Origin: Solenopsis invicta
Lineage: Eukaryota > Arthropoda > Insecta > Hymenoptera > Formicidae
Assembly (NCBI RefSeq): GCF_016802725.1
Contig: NC_052679.1
Location: 12,753,463-12,817,462, forward strand
Direction of reading: 5' to 3'
DNA: 64,000 nucleotides
Shown here: positions 11,351 through 22,018 of the stretch, piece after piece
Layout: the number at the start of each line of letters is the position of its first letter
Numbering within the stretch: the first letter of the stretch is position 1
Notes under the pieces: generated by a model
Database searches by the model: none
Seen by the model: the letters and a program-made list of their open reading frames with translations, nothing else
What the model was told of the DNA's origin: nothing
Program-made: the position numbers and the translations under genes

Positions 11351-11772
11351 ATCTATTTAGTGTGTGTGAAGCTGGTGTATCATTTCATGGAAACTCACGA
11401 AATGTTGAGAGTTCTGGCTTTATTTACAATAGTTCTATAGTTCCTGATAGATAAAACAAATAGTTCTGGCCTTTAAAGCGAAAAAAACGTATAGGACAAA
11501 GTGAGACGCCAGGTTCACGCAGCGTCTCAATTTGTCCTGCGTCATTTTCCAGACCCAATTCTTGTAGGATTTTAAAAGATCTATAGTTCTAGATGAGTTC
11601 TAGAAAGAGTTCTAGCGTTTAACATAGTTTATTTAATAAAAAAAAAAATTATTATAAAACATTTATTTTATAATATTACATAATAGAGTTCCGTGTACAA
11701 AAAAATATTTTTCCTCCAGTTCTGAATGTATCTAAACGCCTTCCGAAGAGTTCCGGTCGATTGCATAATTTA

Positions 11773-12172
11773 TTAGTTAATAATAAATTATTAACTCCCG
11801 CCAAACACGTATTTTGTCATATATGGGTGAGACGCTGGTCTTTATTCGAGAGTTCTGTGTACCAAAAAATATTTTTCCAATAGTTCTTAACGTAACAAAG
11901 CGCCTTCCGAAGAGTTCCGGTCGGATGCATAATTTATTAGTTAATAATAAATTGTTAAATCCCGCCAAACACGTATTTTGTCATATATGAGTGAGACGCT
12001 GGTCTTTATTCGAGAGTTCTGTGTACCAAAAAATATTTTTCCAATAGTTCTTAACGTAACAAAGCGCCTTCCGAAGAGTTCCGGTCGATTGCATAATTTA
12101 TTAGTTAATAATAAATTGTTAACTCCCGCCAAACACGTATTTTGTCATATATGGGTGAGACGCTACAGCGTC
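11773..12172. repeat. 164-bp tandem repeat in the foldback left arm
   Basis: Unit starts (TTAGTTAATAATAAATT) fall at 11773, 11937 and 12101, exactly 164 bp apart; the third unit is partial. Each holds CGCCAAACACGTATTTTGTC, GAGACGCTGG and CCTTCCGAAGAGTTCCGGTC. An inverted partial unit follows at 12173-12245. The right arm holds the same units inverted (15530-15790), fewer in number. Confidence 0.85.
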
Positions 12173-12306
12173 AACTAATAAATTATGCAATAGACCGGAA
12201 CTCTTCGGAAGGCGCTTTGTTACGTTAAGAACTATTGGAAAAATATTTTGTGTTAAAAAATGTGATGTATTGTATAATTAGTTTTTGTTAGTATTGTCGA
12301 CTTTCT

Positions 12307-12909
12307 TTATTTATATAATAAATTGATAAACCTGAGAAACTTACTGACTCTTGTTGTTATATTCAAAATTTCCGAAAAATTAACTTTTTCCGGTTCTGGC
12401 AGATTTAATGTGTTTTCAAATTTATATTTTTCTAAACATGAAATTCGGGTACTTGATGAGATTTGTAATTCATAAATAACATTTCCATTATTAAATTGAG
12501 TTGCTTTTGGTGAACGAGAAGGTGCACCGTCTAAATGAATAATCTGTTAAAAAATGATCAAAATAATTTATTAATTATGCGACATTTATAATATACGTAT
12601 GTCGTACATGTATGTATACATACAAGTATATATAAAGAGAATAAAGTGCATGATGAAAACACCTACATAATTTGATTTTATGTAAGATTCCACCCGGTCA
12701 ATTTCGTCATTCCAAGATATCCTTGGACACGGAAGTGTTGCAATTTCTTTCTTTAATTTCGTTACTTCCATTGCCATATTTTTTATATCTACCTTCTCTT
12801 TTATTACCTTCTCTTTTTTTTCGAGAGAGAGAGAGAGAGAGGGGGGGAGGAACTGGATGCACAGCATACACACATTTAAATCTTTCCGCATTCTTTGAGT
12901 GGGCGACAT
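12307..12909 (-). CDS. Possible two-exon gene carried by the foldback element
   Basis: The frame from the ATG at 12909 reaches a GTAGGT donor at 12661-12666. An acceptor TTTTTAACAG (AG at 12544-12545) is followed by a 78-codon frame ending in TAA at 12307. The two exons join in phase and would give about 159 residues: a Lys/Glu-rich, probably coiled stretch (30-60), then RISWNDEIDRVESYI, then IIHLDGAPSRSPKATQF. Residues 23-29 come from a GA microsatellite. A GTAAGT inside the second exon could be another donor, so a further exon is possible. I do not recognise the protein. The open second exon with a good acceptor is the best sign of a real gene. Confidence 0.35.
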
Positions 12910-13163
12910 TGAATTGATTGTATCCTTGAGACAAAGTGCAGAGTTTTTTTAAGAAAACTGGTTCCTATCGGTGACGTTTCGGCGACACAATCAATCATGA
13001 GAGCGGCAGCTATACGGTAATAATAAACATATCAAGGAGTTTTGGAATAGTCTCGTCTGTGAATAATTATCAACACTCGGATACAAGGATACCTGTAAAA
13101 GATAAGAGAACCATAAGATTTAAATTGTGAATTACTCGGCTGCTCTACTGATTAGGCGATGCT

Positions 13164-14392
13164 CGAGGGGCCATTCACTAATAAAATCAGGTGTACACCT
13201 AATTTGTAATAACGTGTAATCAATAGTGAAATCAATTCGTAATCACGTGTAATCTTGCAATATATTTTGAAATCATTTAAATGAAACTAAAAGCGTAATC
13301 AGTGTAATCAAAGAAAAATAAGTGAGAAATCACGTGAAATCATTGCGAGTCGTTTGAAATCAGAACGAAATCAGTCTTGGTAACATGCGACCATGAGACG
13401 CTTATGCGTGTGCGCATAAGGACTTCGCGCACGTCAGACAGACACGAGAAAGTTCCATAGGCATAATAATAGTAAGAACAGGCCGCTAAATTTAACCGTC
13501 GGTTAGATAAAAAAATGCTTAATAGGTTTTGTCCTTGGATTTGCCTATATGGAAAAAAAATTCTGGAAGGCAAGAGAATACTCCAGTAACACTGCGCGAA
13601 TTAAAGGCAATAAAAATATTGTGGGAGCACTGTGCCATTGGTATTCTGTAGATAATAAGGAAGAATGCTTAAATCCAGTGCAAATGGAAATACAAGGGTA
13701 CATAGATGTTAAACAATATGTTATAACTATTTCAGCTCCATGCATGACTGATTTAAACTTAAGGCTAAGCCATGATGTTTTTGAAAAGATAAAAAAGTAT
13801 TTATAATTATTATATCATACTTTTATAACTTTGTTATGATATCATATTTTTATAACTTTTTTATGATTATTATAACAAGCTACTTTGTGAATTAAATAAA
13901 GATTATGAATCCTATAAAATACTTTTTATTTTCTTACTTTTTCATGATGTACATTTAATAAATACTCGTATAATATTATATATATTATTATTTTAAACTT
14001 TTTAAAGAATTGGCATGTTGCTTTAAAAGTTAAATAAAATCTAATCAATCATATTAAAATTATTTAAAGCATTAATTGATGATTTCTATTATTATATATT
14101 ATAATTTAAAATTATGATAAATTTGTAACAATATTTACATTGAAATTAGCAATAATAACAAGTAATACTGTTAAAATCATTTGCAATCACAATAACATCA
14201 TTTGTAATCACTGTGATATCATTTGTAATCACAATGAAATCAGCTGTGATCACAATCGATTTCACACAGTCATATAAAATCACTTTAGTAGTTGTTATCA
14301 CATCGTAATCAACTGTATAATCACGTGTACTTTATAATCACGTGTACTTTATAATCACGTGTACATCAAATAGCTGAGTGAATGGCCCCTCG
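13164..14392. mobile_element. Unassigned DNA transposon, CGAGGGGCCATTCACT ends, 8-bp duplication
   Basis: Ends read CGAGGGGCCATTCACT and the exact inverse. GCGATGCT (13156-13163) and GCGAAGCT (14393-14400) flank it, an 8-bp duplication with one mismatch. Inside each end is an array of short AATCA-containing units (for example GTAATCACGT) in the same orientation on both sides (about 13205-13375 and 14165-14365), while the ends themselves are inverted. One 85-codon frame lies in the middle. The layout is the same as at 17946-20676. No known transposase motif was recognised. It lies inside the 4.8-kb foldback element and is therefore younger. Confidence 0.75.
13549..13806 (+). CDS. Small unrecognised protein of the 13164 element
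   Basis: An 85-codon frame from ATG to TAA, the only sizable frame in this element. It has a basic start (MEKKFWKAREY), GNKNIVGALCHWYS, two Cys-containing stretches, and a charged end (HDVFEKIKKYL). A similar-looking frame stays open for some codons upstream, so this may be the last exon of a longer gene. Its codons look protein-like rather than repeat read-through. I recognise no family, and whether it is made is unknown. Confidence 0.35.
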   Translation: MEKKFWKAREYSSNTARIKGNKNIVGALCHWYSVDNKEECLNPVQMEIQGYIDVKQYVITISAPCMTDLNLRLSHDVFEKIKKYL

Positions 14393-14400
14393 GCGAAGCT

Positions 14401-15272
14401 AATTCAATTCATGATGTAAGAATATTATCGTGATTAAAATATCGAGAAAAGAATAGAACTGCACTATGAACGTATTCTTGTGTATATCCAAGCTTTGTGT
14501 ATATGATTGTAGAAATCGGCTCGAGTTCTGGATCCGAAAAAAAATTACTGAAACTGATTCGTGAACACAAACAACTCGGATGAAAATTTCGTAATATAGA
14601 AACCTCGTATAGAAAAATGCAAATGCCTGTCCCATTTTTCCGTACTAGATTCAATTTATACTGCCAATATTAATTTCTTATAAATAATAGATGAATGTTG
14701 GTTAATGTAACGTTGAACATCGGAAATTGTAATTTTCACAACCTTTAATAAATAAAAATCATAATATTTTAATATTATTATTTATTATAGTATATATTTT
14801 AATATTATAAATTTAGTAGCTAACCTCAGATATTCGAGTATAATCTATCTAGAGTTATCAAAATACAACCATTTCTATTTGAGAACTTGAATCGGGAAGT
14901 TATACAAAGTTAGACATTCGTGGCCGGCTCAGCGCGTATCTTTATGATGGAAACCAACATCAACGAACGACTTAAGGCATCGCCGAATACAAATTGATGA
15001 AATTACGTGCAATCAAATTTTGCATAATTTCAGCGATGGTATTTTAATGTATCGTCAACAAATTTTGTTTAGATCTTTTTTAAGTATATGTCGATGTTAA
15101 AAAAAATTTCCCGGTGTTTACCGCCGAATTTTTTTGATAGTAACGGATTAAGAACATTCTTTCCACTACTATGCCCCTTAATTCTTCAGAAGCAGAAGCA
15201 CACACAGACACACACACACACACACACACCCACACACACACCCACCCACGCCCACACGCACGCATGCACGCG

Positions 15273-15335
<63 letters not shown>

Positions 15336-15540
15336 CTTTAGTTATACTTAATTATAACTGTATTACATAAATCAATAATAATAAAAAGTAAAAAAAATTG
15401 TTTTTATTAATTTATGTAAAATTTTTTTGAACTTGATTAATTTTTTAATTTTTTTATATTTATTTAAATATAATATACATTCACTATTAAAAGCTTTATA
15501 GCGCTCGCGTAGCGGGCGCTTGTTTTGTTCTAGTACGACA
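14401..15540. other. Right half of the foldback cargo
   Basis: Continuous with 13155 before the nested element entered. It holds two overlapping minus-strand frames near 14399-14654 (about 80 codons, no motif) and the CA microsatellite. No gene can be supported. Confidence 0.3.
15199..15334. repeat. CA microsatellite
   Basis: CA dinucleotides with CCCA, CGCA and CG interruptions in the middle (15230-15285). The frames on both strands here are read-through of the repeat. Confidence 0.95.
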
Positions 15541-16365
15541 AAATACGTGTTTGGCGAGAGTTAATAATTTTTTATTAAATATTAAATAACGGAATCGACC
15601 GGAACTCTTCGGAAGGCGTTTAGATACGTTCAGAACTATTGGAAAAATATTTTTTGGTACACAGAACTCTCGAATAAAGACCAGCGTCTCACCCATATAT
15701 GACAAAATACGAGTTTGGCGGAAGTTAACAATTTATTATTAACTAATAAATTATGCAATCGACCGGAACTCTGCGGAAGGCGTTTAGATACATTCAGAAC
15801 TGGAGGAAAAATATTTTTTTGTACACGGAACTCTATTATGTAATATTATAAAATAAATATTTTATAATTTTTTTTTTTTGTATTAAATAAACTATGTTAA
15901 ACGCTAGAACTCTTTCTAGAACTCATCTAGAACTATAGATCTTTTAAAATCCTACAAGAATTGGGTCTGGAAAATGACGCAGGACAAACTGAGACGCTGC
16001 GTGAACCTGGCGTCTCACTTTGTCCTATACGTTTTTTTCGCTTTAAAGGCCAGAACTATTTGTTTTATCTATCAGGAACTATAGAACTATTGTAAATAAA
16101 GCCAGAACTCTCAACATTTCGTGAGTTTCCACGAAATGATACGCCAGCTTCACACACACATCTATTTATTTGTATCCTAACTATCACTTATTTACATATA
16201 AAAAACAATTTAAATATTAATTACTTTTATTAATCCCACGTTTTTAAAAAAATGTATACCATATTTTCGGACAGAGGGATTATTTTTGTACTCTTTTGTA
16301 CTCTTTCTTTTTGTAGTTCAGAAATAGCTTTCTATACTCTTTCTATATGGTTCAGATCTGGGTAG

Positions 16366-17243
16366 CGATCATGTAACATTTCCCCTAGGGCGGAAACGTG
16401 AAAAGTGAAAAGTTTCACGTGAATTGCACGATCATCTACGGGATCATGCAACTCATTCATGAGCGGAAATATGAATTTTTTCACGTGAACTTTTTTACCA
16501 TCAGCCTTGATAGCAAATAAGTAAAAATTTAAGGAATTAATAAATGTACTTCGGAATTAGAATGCAAGTATGGTAATAGTTTTACTAGTATTAAAAAAGT
16601 TAAATCTCTTTGGTATTGGAAATATATATTGCATTAATTTACGTTAAAATTTGCATAAATAAAAAATTAAAACAAAAATAATTTTTAAAACCACTGTTTA
16701 TATTGAATTACAATGTAATTTTTAATATTAGATTACTACATAATAAAATAATTATTATATGGATCATTAAAAATAAATATAATATTATATTTGTAAATTA
16801 AGTTTGCAACATAACTAAGAAATATAGCTATTTATTTAAGAATACATTATACTTTTTACAATTTCTTTTTTACATAAATAAATTTTTTACTTGGAAAAAA
16901 GCTTGAAAGTTGCCGCTGAAGCGATTAGAAATCAATAAAATAAAAACAGAAATAAAATAAAAATAAAAACAGAAAGGTAGGAACCAAGCCAAATGTATGT
17001 GCTTCAATAACAATTACATCTTGAAATTTAGAAAATATTTTATATTTATTATTTAACTTTTTTAACTAGTAAAAAGGTAAATTTCGAAACCCAAACTAAA
17101 TTTTCACGTATTTAACCTAATACATAATCGCTGTGCGTGAAAAGATTCACATGAATTCTCTATGAATAAAAAATAAAAAATGAAAAGTGAAAAGTAAAAA
17201 GTTTCACATGAAATTACATGATTGACCTCCTAGTAACCCTACT
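16366..17243. mobile_element. Possible element with GTGAAAAGT subterminal repeats
   Basis: The left side has GGGTAGCGATCATGTAAC followed by GTGAAAAGTGAAAAGTTTCA. The right side has the inverse order: AAAAGTGAAAAGTAAAAAGT, TTTCACATGAAATTACATGA and GTAACCCT. TTTCACGTGAA-type motifs recur four times. No target duplication could be fixed and no frame is present. The ends are imprecise. Confidence 0.45.
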
Positions 17244-17347
17244 CGTGATAATATCCAAAAGTTAGTATTGTGAGTTCGGTGGCGATACTTCCACTTATAA
17301 ATCTTATAAATATGGACTGACAATTGCTATAGTTTGTGCAAAGAAAC

Positions 17348-17458
17348 AGTGTCCGGAAATATATACTGCGCAGAAAAAATGTATGCACCAATCAGATCAA
17401 TGTATCACATCAATGTAATATAACAATATGAAGCATGTGAAATGTACTTCCGGACACT
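17348..17458. mobile_element. Short MITE, AGTGTCCGGAA ends
   Basis: AGTGTCCGGAAATATA at the left and the inverse TGTACTTCCGGACACT at the right enclose about 80 bp of non-coding DNA. Size and structure fit a MITE. Superfamily unknown. Confidence 0.55.
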
Positions 17459-17743
17459 TATAAAAAGAGAAATACAGACACGATCTTGCCTGTTCATACT
17501 TATAAGATCTATGTTTGCATTCCCGCCAAAGTGAGAGAACTTTCGGTTGCGCTTGCTCATAGAACATGTTCTTTCTGCATACACACGTGGAAAGAATTGA
17601 ATACAGATAGACGCAGACTAAAGGCTATGGCATAAAAAAAATTTAAAGATTAAAACACATGCAGTAAGAAAATCAACATTGGATTTGCTTCTGCTTATGT
17701 TATGGTTTTCTTGATTCTGATTGGCTGAATTACTTACTCCTTA

Positions 17744-17871
17744 GGCTCGGTTTTTCATTATCCGATTAACTTATGATTAAACTTAACTTACATGATAATG
17801 CCATAGCTAAAGTTCATTAGTTAAAACATCGGGTTTAACCACAAGTCAACTATATAATGAAAAAACAGGCC
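17744..17871. mobile_element. MITE with TTA target duplication
   Basis: GGCTCGGTTTTTCATTAT and the inverse ATAATGAAAAAACAGGCC bound 128 bp, flanked on both sides by TTA (17741-17743, 17872-17874). A 3-bp TTA duplication is typical of PIF/Harbinger. Confidence 0.65.
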
Positions 17872-18733
17872 TTAAAAGCTAGTTTCATAACCTCCGATAC
17901 CGTTAACTTAATCGACTAATTTTTCTATTGAAATTGAACAATCGCCGAGGGGTTGGTCACTAGCGGTTATAGTGTACAAAAATTACCTTTAACACGGATT
18001 ACCTTTAAATTACCTTGGATTACTTAAGATTACCCAATACTACCTCAGATTACACAATACTACTTCAGATTACCCAATACTACCTCAGATTACCCAATAC
18101 TACCTCAGATTATCAAATACTACCTTATATTACCCAATATTACCTTAGAGTATTAAAAATTACGTTATATTTTCTGAGATTACCCAAGATTTTACCACAT
18201 TTACTTTGCTCATCTAAAATTACCTTATACGAGTAGGTAAAATATTATTTCTTTAGATCAATTTTAGATTTTCACTGCTTAAAAAAAAACAATTTTACAA
18301 AACAAATATTCATTGCATACAAAAACACAAAAATATAAAAATTTTTACAAACAGAATATGTATTATATGTATACATAGTAAGAAGTTTGACTACTTTTAA
18401 CGTTTGAGATCTTTTAATATACTAACAAAGCAATATCCTATTAAATATAAATATTAAACCTCTGTGAAGTTAGCACATAATAAATATTAATAGATATTTT
18501 ATAAAATAAAAAAATATTAAAAGAAGAACACTAATAGTAAGATAGACTCTTTGTTAAACAATATCATAACTTAAATGTTAAATTAAAAATTTTGCGACTA
18601 ATCAAGTTAAGTATAAATAAAAAGGTATATTTGTGAAACAAATATCTTAAAAGTTTTATGTGTATGTACTTAAAAATTATTAAAGTCTTAATGTAACTAA
18701 AACTTGTTTTAATTTTTTTGAATTGTTTTATAA

Positions 18734-19117
18734 TCAATTTCTATCAGACTGAGAAATAGTTAAAGGATTAACATCCTGCGTATTAATAGGATCATGAAAT
18801 ATATATATACTCTCAACTTCTTGAATGTCATCTTTTTGCGGCCACTTAAAAGCTTCTAAATTTTGCAACAAAAATTTTATTTTAAATATTCGATTAGTTA
18901 ATTTTCCCAAGACCCTCCTTATATACCATCTAGTGTCATAATAAATAGCGTAATACATTTCAATATTTATTACAACCTCCGAATTGTCATTTTGTAATCT
19001 TGTTTCTAACATTGATTCAACTTGTGTTGTAATATCTAATTCTGATTCAAAATTTGAAATTAAATTATCATCCTCATCATTATTTAAATCAATATCTTCC
19101 AAAAAATTTTCTTCCAA
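18734..19117 (-). CDS. Acidic protein with a Tudor-like C-terminal motif
   Basis: A 127-codon frame, open upstream to about 19140 and starting here at a TTG, so this is probably an internal or last exon rather than a whole gene. It begins with an acidic stretch (EDIDLNNDEDD). The second half reads YYAIYYDTRWYIRRVL, IKFLLQN, FKWPQKDDIQEV, YIF. The pattern aromatic-x-YD-x-WY-x-RV followed by W-P-x-x-D-D recalls Tudor/SH3-like tails I have seen in transposon-derived insect proteins; that is recall, not a search. It ends 18 kb into an element with perfect duplications, so it is probably element-encoded. Confidence 0.45.
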   Translation of the reverse strand: MEENFLEDIDLNNDEDDNLISNFESELDITTQVESMLETRLQNDNSEVVINIEMYYAIYYDTRWYIRRVLGKLTNRIFKIKFLLQNLEAFKWPQKDDIQEVESIYIFHDPINTQDVNPLTISQSDRN

Positions 19118-19190
19118 ACATTTTGAGAAACAATTAATATTTTTTCAATACGATTCAAGAATGTTGTTTATGCCAATTTTAAGGTCCGAT

Positions 19191-19385
19191 TTAGCTTCTG
19201 GAAGAGTTGACATAATAAATAATGTTTTCAATTTCTACATCATCTGGGATATCACCTAAATTTTCATTACTTCCAATACCTAAACGATTACGTACTTTCC
19301 TTGGGAAAATAAACTGATCTTTTAAATCATTTTTGACGTTTTGTATGATTTGAATTTTTTTAATTTTATTCATAATATCGTTCAA
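19191..19385 (-). CDS. Possible upstream exon or frame of the 17946 element gene
   Basis: A 64-codon frame on the same strand and just upstream of the acidic frame. Its first ATG is at 19373. It contains FPRKVRNRLGIGSNENLGD and acidic residues. No splice join to the next frame was found, and about 50 bp with stops separates them, so the gene may be split by an unseen intron or be broken. Function unknown. Confidence 0.3.
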   Translation of the reverse strand: MNDIMNKIKKIQIIQNVKNDLKDQFIFPRKVRNRLGIGSNENLGDIPDDVEIENIIYYVNSSRS

Positions 19386-20775
19386 ACTAAAATTGACTAT
19401 TGTAGAAAAAGTCGAAGCTTCTTGTTGAACGAAAAGTTTGTTCGCATGGTTGGCTACTCATCAACCATGGGACGCACATACTAGAATTCAAGTTAGAGTC
19501 AGATACAATTTTTTGAAAAAGCATAAGTAAGAAGTGAGCATTGATTTCTACTGACATATAGGAATTTGAAGTAATGAAATTTCTTGATAGAGTTAAATTA
19601 TTTTATTCTAAGATCCAGTTTCGCCATATTCAAAAAATAAATACAGATTTCCAAATTAAAAATAATCTCTTTCTATGGGCCAAATTTTTGTTTAAAAATA
19701 AATTTTCCATTTTGATCGATTTCGATAATAAAACCACAAAAACTGTATCAAGCACAGAGTGCGTAGCGTCTCGCAACTTATATCAAGTATAGACCAGTAC
19801 AGACTCGAAAAAGACTGCGTTTCCGATATGTGATTGTTTCTCGGCAGCGAAATGCATCGCGTATGCGTATACGCGAAACAATGAACCGACGAAGTCTTCT
19901 GTAAGCACGTGTGGCGGGCAGAACTTTTTGAAATAGTAATTCTTAACAATTCTAAAACGAATTCGAAGAATAATCAATATAAAGAATCTTTTAAAAGATT
20001 TTGCACATATCTTTTCATTGTAGATAAAAATGTATTTTGCAATTTTTATATATTTTTAGTTATTTTTAGCTTCTTTGAAATTTGTTTTGAATGACAGGCG
20101 GACGCCTGACTTATGAAACTTTACATACCAATTTGAACGGCATTATTCCATCTGTATCCATTATCAGCAGGAAAATAAATACAACCCATTGTTCATTTCG
20201 AGAGGGAGAATTCCGTTTTAAGGAATTAAAAGATTTACTTTAGACAAATTTCTTAACGTAAAGAAATTTGCTTAAAATAGTTTGGCAGTTTAACAATTTT
20301 TAAACGCCCGTATATCTGCAGCCCGAGAGAAAGCGTTACAAGATGTAATACCGCCAAAATCTAGCAATGACAATTTTTAGATTATAAAAAAGCAATTCTT
20401 TTACGTCAACTCCAAAAGTTGATTAAAAATGTATATTATTATACAAAAATATAACATGCTCATCAATAACGTTCACTAAAAAATCAAAGATTACCTTAGA
20501 TTACCTCAGATTATCTGAGATTACTTTAGGAATACATAGATTACCTACAGATTATTTGATATTACCCTTAAATTACTTAGGATTTTCTAAAAATTACATT
20601 GGATTACCCAAAATTCCGTTTGGATTGCCGCTGAATTAGCCCTTGTACAAAAATTACCTCAGTGACTAACCCCTCGACAATCGCATTTGTCGTTAAGCAG
20701 AATTGAACAGAAATAATCAATTACGGTTGACACTTAACCGGTCGGTTAGTTTCAATCGGGTGACACTCTTTTGGA

Positions 20776-20893
20776 CACAGCACGATTGGACACCAACCAA
20801 TCATCTTGACTTATCTAACCAAACCAACGGAAAAACTCTAGGCATCGGCCGCTGTGAGTAGTGGTGTCCAATCGTGCGGTGTCCAATCGTGCG
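20776..20893. mobile_element. MITE sharing its core with the CCCGATAG family
   Basis: The ends carry GCACGATTGGACACC and inverse copies (twice at the right). The core AACCAATCATCTTGACTTAT ... GGAAAAACTCTAGGCATCGG is almost the same as in the elements at 53211, 57720 and 60667, whose ends instead read CCCGATAGCGCAC. Confidence 0.65.
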
Positions 20894-20921
20894 CATCCCT
20901 TTTCAATCTACAATTAATGTT

Positions 20922-21016
20922 GTAAGCTTTAAGCCGTAAGAAAATGACCAACCATGGTCAATTATTCTCCTCATATTCAACTATGATTGGTCAATTTCTT
21001 ACGGATTAAGGCTTAC
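20922..21016. mobile_element. 95-bp hairpin MITE
   Basis: GTAAGCTTTAAGCCGTAAGA at the left and the near-inverse at the right (TCTTACGGATTAAGGCTTAC region) with a loop of about 40 bp. Non-coding. Confidence 0.6.
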
Positions 21017-21540
21017 TACACCTATTGTAGACCGGGACTCAAACTGGCCCTAAGTTTTACTGCTTAAAGTCTGATTTATACAAGTAATCATAACGCTTCA
21101 ACACAGCTTCGATGCTCATTGTTCAGATACTATATTTACGAGCTAGTCGCCTCCAAACAAAATCGGAAATTGCATTCTTTTGCACGGCTTTATTTTCCAA
21201 ATTAAACAATAAAAAATTATATTATTTTTTCACAATATCCGTTTTATTTTTCAAAATCGTATATAATATAAAAGTTGCAAAGAAATCAAAAAGAAAAAAA
21301 TAATATTTTTAAGTTTTAAAAGTGTTATCTATATGTGATATTGCGCTTCAAAGAATAAAATATATGCTTTTTCCTTCTATCTTTCTACAAAAAATACAAA
21401 AATAGAAAAAAATTAACGAAATGCTGAGCAAATATGAATCAGACGCGATTACTGTAGCATAATTTTAATCTCTTTTAATATTAAAAATTCATGTAGTCTT
21501 TAAACATTTTGATTCTTTTTCGAATCAATGAACAATATCA
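21017..21540. other. AT-rich spacer, nothing recognised
   Basis: A 63-codon frame at 21112 has no motif and an end rich in Lys; I do not call it. No repeat ends. Confidence 0.35.
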
Positions 21541-21555
21541 TACGTTGTAAATTCA

Positions 21556-21576
21556 GAGAGAAAAAGAGAGAGACAG

Positions 21577-21654
<78 letters not shown>

Positions 21655-21751
21655 AGGGAGAGGGAGAGGGAGAGGGAGAGGGGAGGGAGAGGGGAGGGAA
21701 AGGGAGGGAGAGGGAGAGGGAGAGGGAGAGGGAGAGGGAGAGGGAGAGGGA

Positions 21752-21787
<36 letters not shown>

Positions 21788-21890
21788 CAGAGACAGAGAC
21801 AGAGACAGAGACAGAGACAGAGACAGAGACAGAGACAGAGACAGAGACAGAGACAGAGACAGAGACAGAGACAGAGACAGAGACAGAGAC

Positions 21891-21967
<77 letters not shown>

Positions 21968-22012
21968 GAGAGAGAGAGAAGAAGAAGAAGAAGAAGAAGA
22001 AAGAGAAAGGAT
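21556..22012. repeat. GA / GGGAGA / GAGACA / GACA microsatellite
   Basis: Ordered blocks: GA, GGAGAG, then GAGACA hexamers (about 21765-21895), then GACA tetramers (to about 21965), then GA and GAA. Frames of 182 and 213 codons cross it on opposite strands; both are repeat read-through. Confidence 0.95.
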
Positions 22013-22018
22013 AGAGAG

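Larger units (their letters stand above)
11360..16159. mobile_element. 4.8-kb foldback transposon with 9-bp target duplication
   Basis: The perfect 9-mer ATCTATTTA flanks both sides (11351-11359 and 16160-16168). Both ends read GTGTGTGTGAAGCTGG inward. The left arm (11360 to about 12245) and right arm (about 15530-16159) are reverse complements and contain 164-bp tandem units. The middle (about 12245-15530) is unique apart from a nested element at 13164-14392 and a CA microsatellite. Long arms with internal repeats and a 9-bp duplication resemble Foldback elements of flies and some Mutator-like elements. I do not recognise a transposase in the middle. Confidence 0.85.
10939..16279. mobile_element. 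Possible host element interrupted by the 4.8-kb foldback
   Basis: CTCCTTCCGTCCGAAAATAT at the left and the inverse ATATTTTCGGACAGAGGGA at the right form a roughly 20-bp inverted pair, with a second GTCCGAAAATATGATAT copy at the left. If they are the ends of one element, it was about 0.5 kb long before the foldback element entered. Only the ends support this. Confidence 0.35.
17946..20676. mobile_element. Unassigned DNA transposon, CGAGGGGTTGGTCACT ends, perfect 8-bp duplication
   Basis: Ends read CGAGGGGTTGGTCACT and AGTGACTAACCCCTCG. ACAATCGC is duplicated exactly on both sides (17938-17945 and 20677-20684). Within the left end (17980-18230) and right end (20480-20660) are arrays of GATTACC/CTACCTCAGATTACC units in the same orientation at both ends, next to TGTACAAAAATTACC. 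The interior carries two minus-strand frames (19191-19385 and 18734-19117) and otherwise AT-rich DNA. Layout and ends match 13164-14392, but the repeat unit and the proteins differ. An 8-bp duplication is shared by hAT, P and KDZ-type elements. No catalytic domain was seen. Confidence 0.85.

Noticed and set aside
17980..20660. GATTACC arrays as telomeric or centromeric satellite
   Set aside because: They are confined to the two ends of an element with perfect target duplications.
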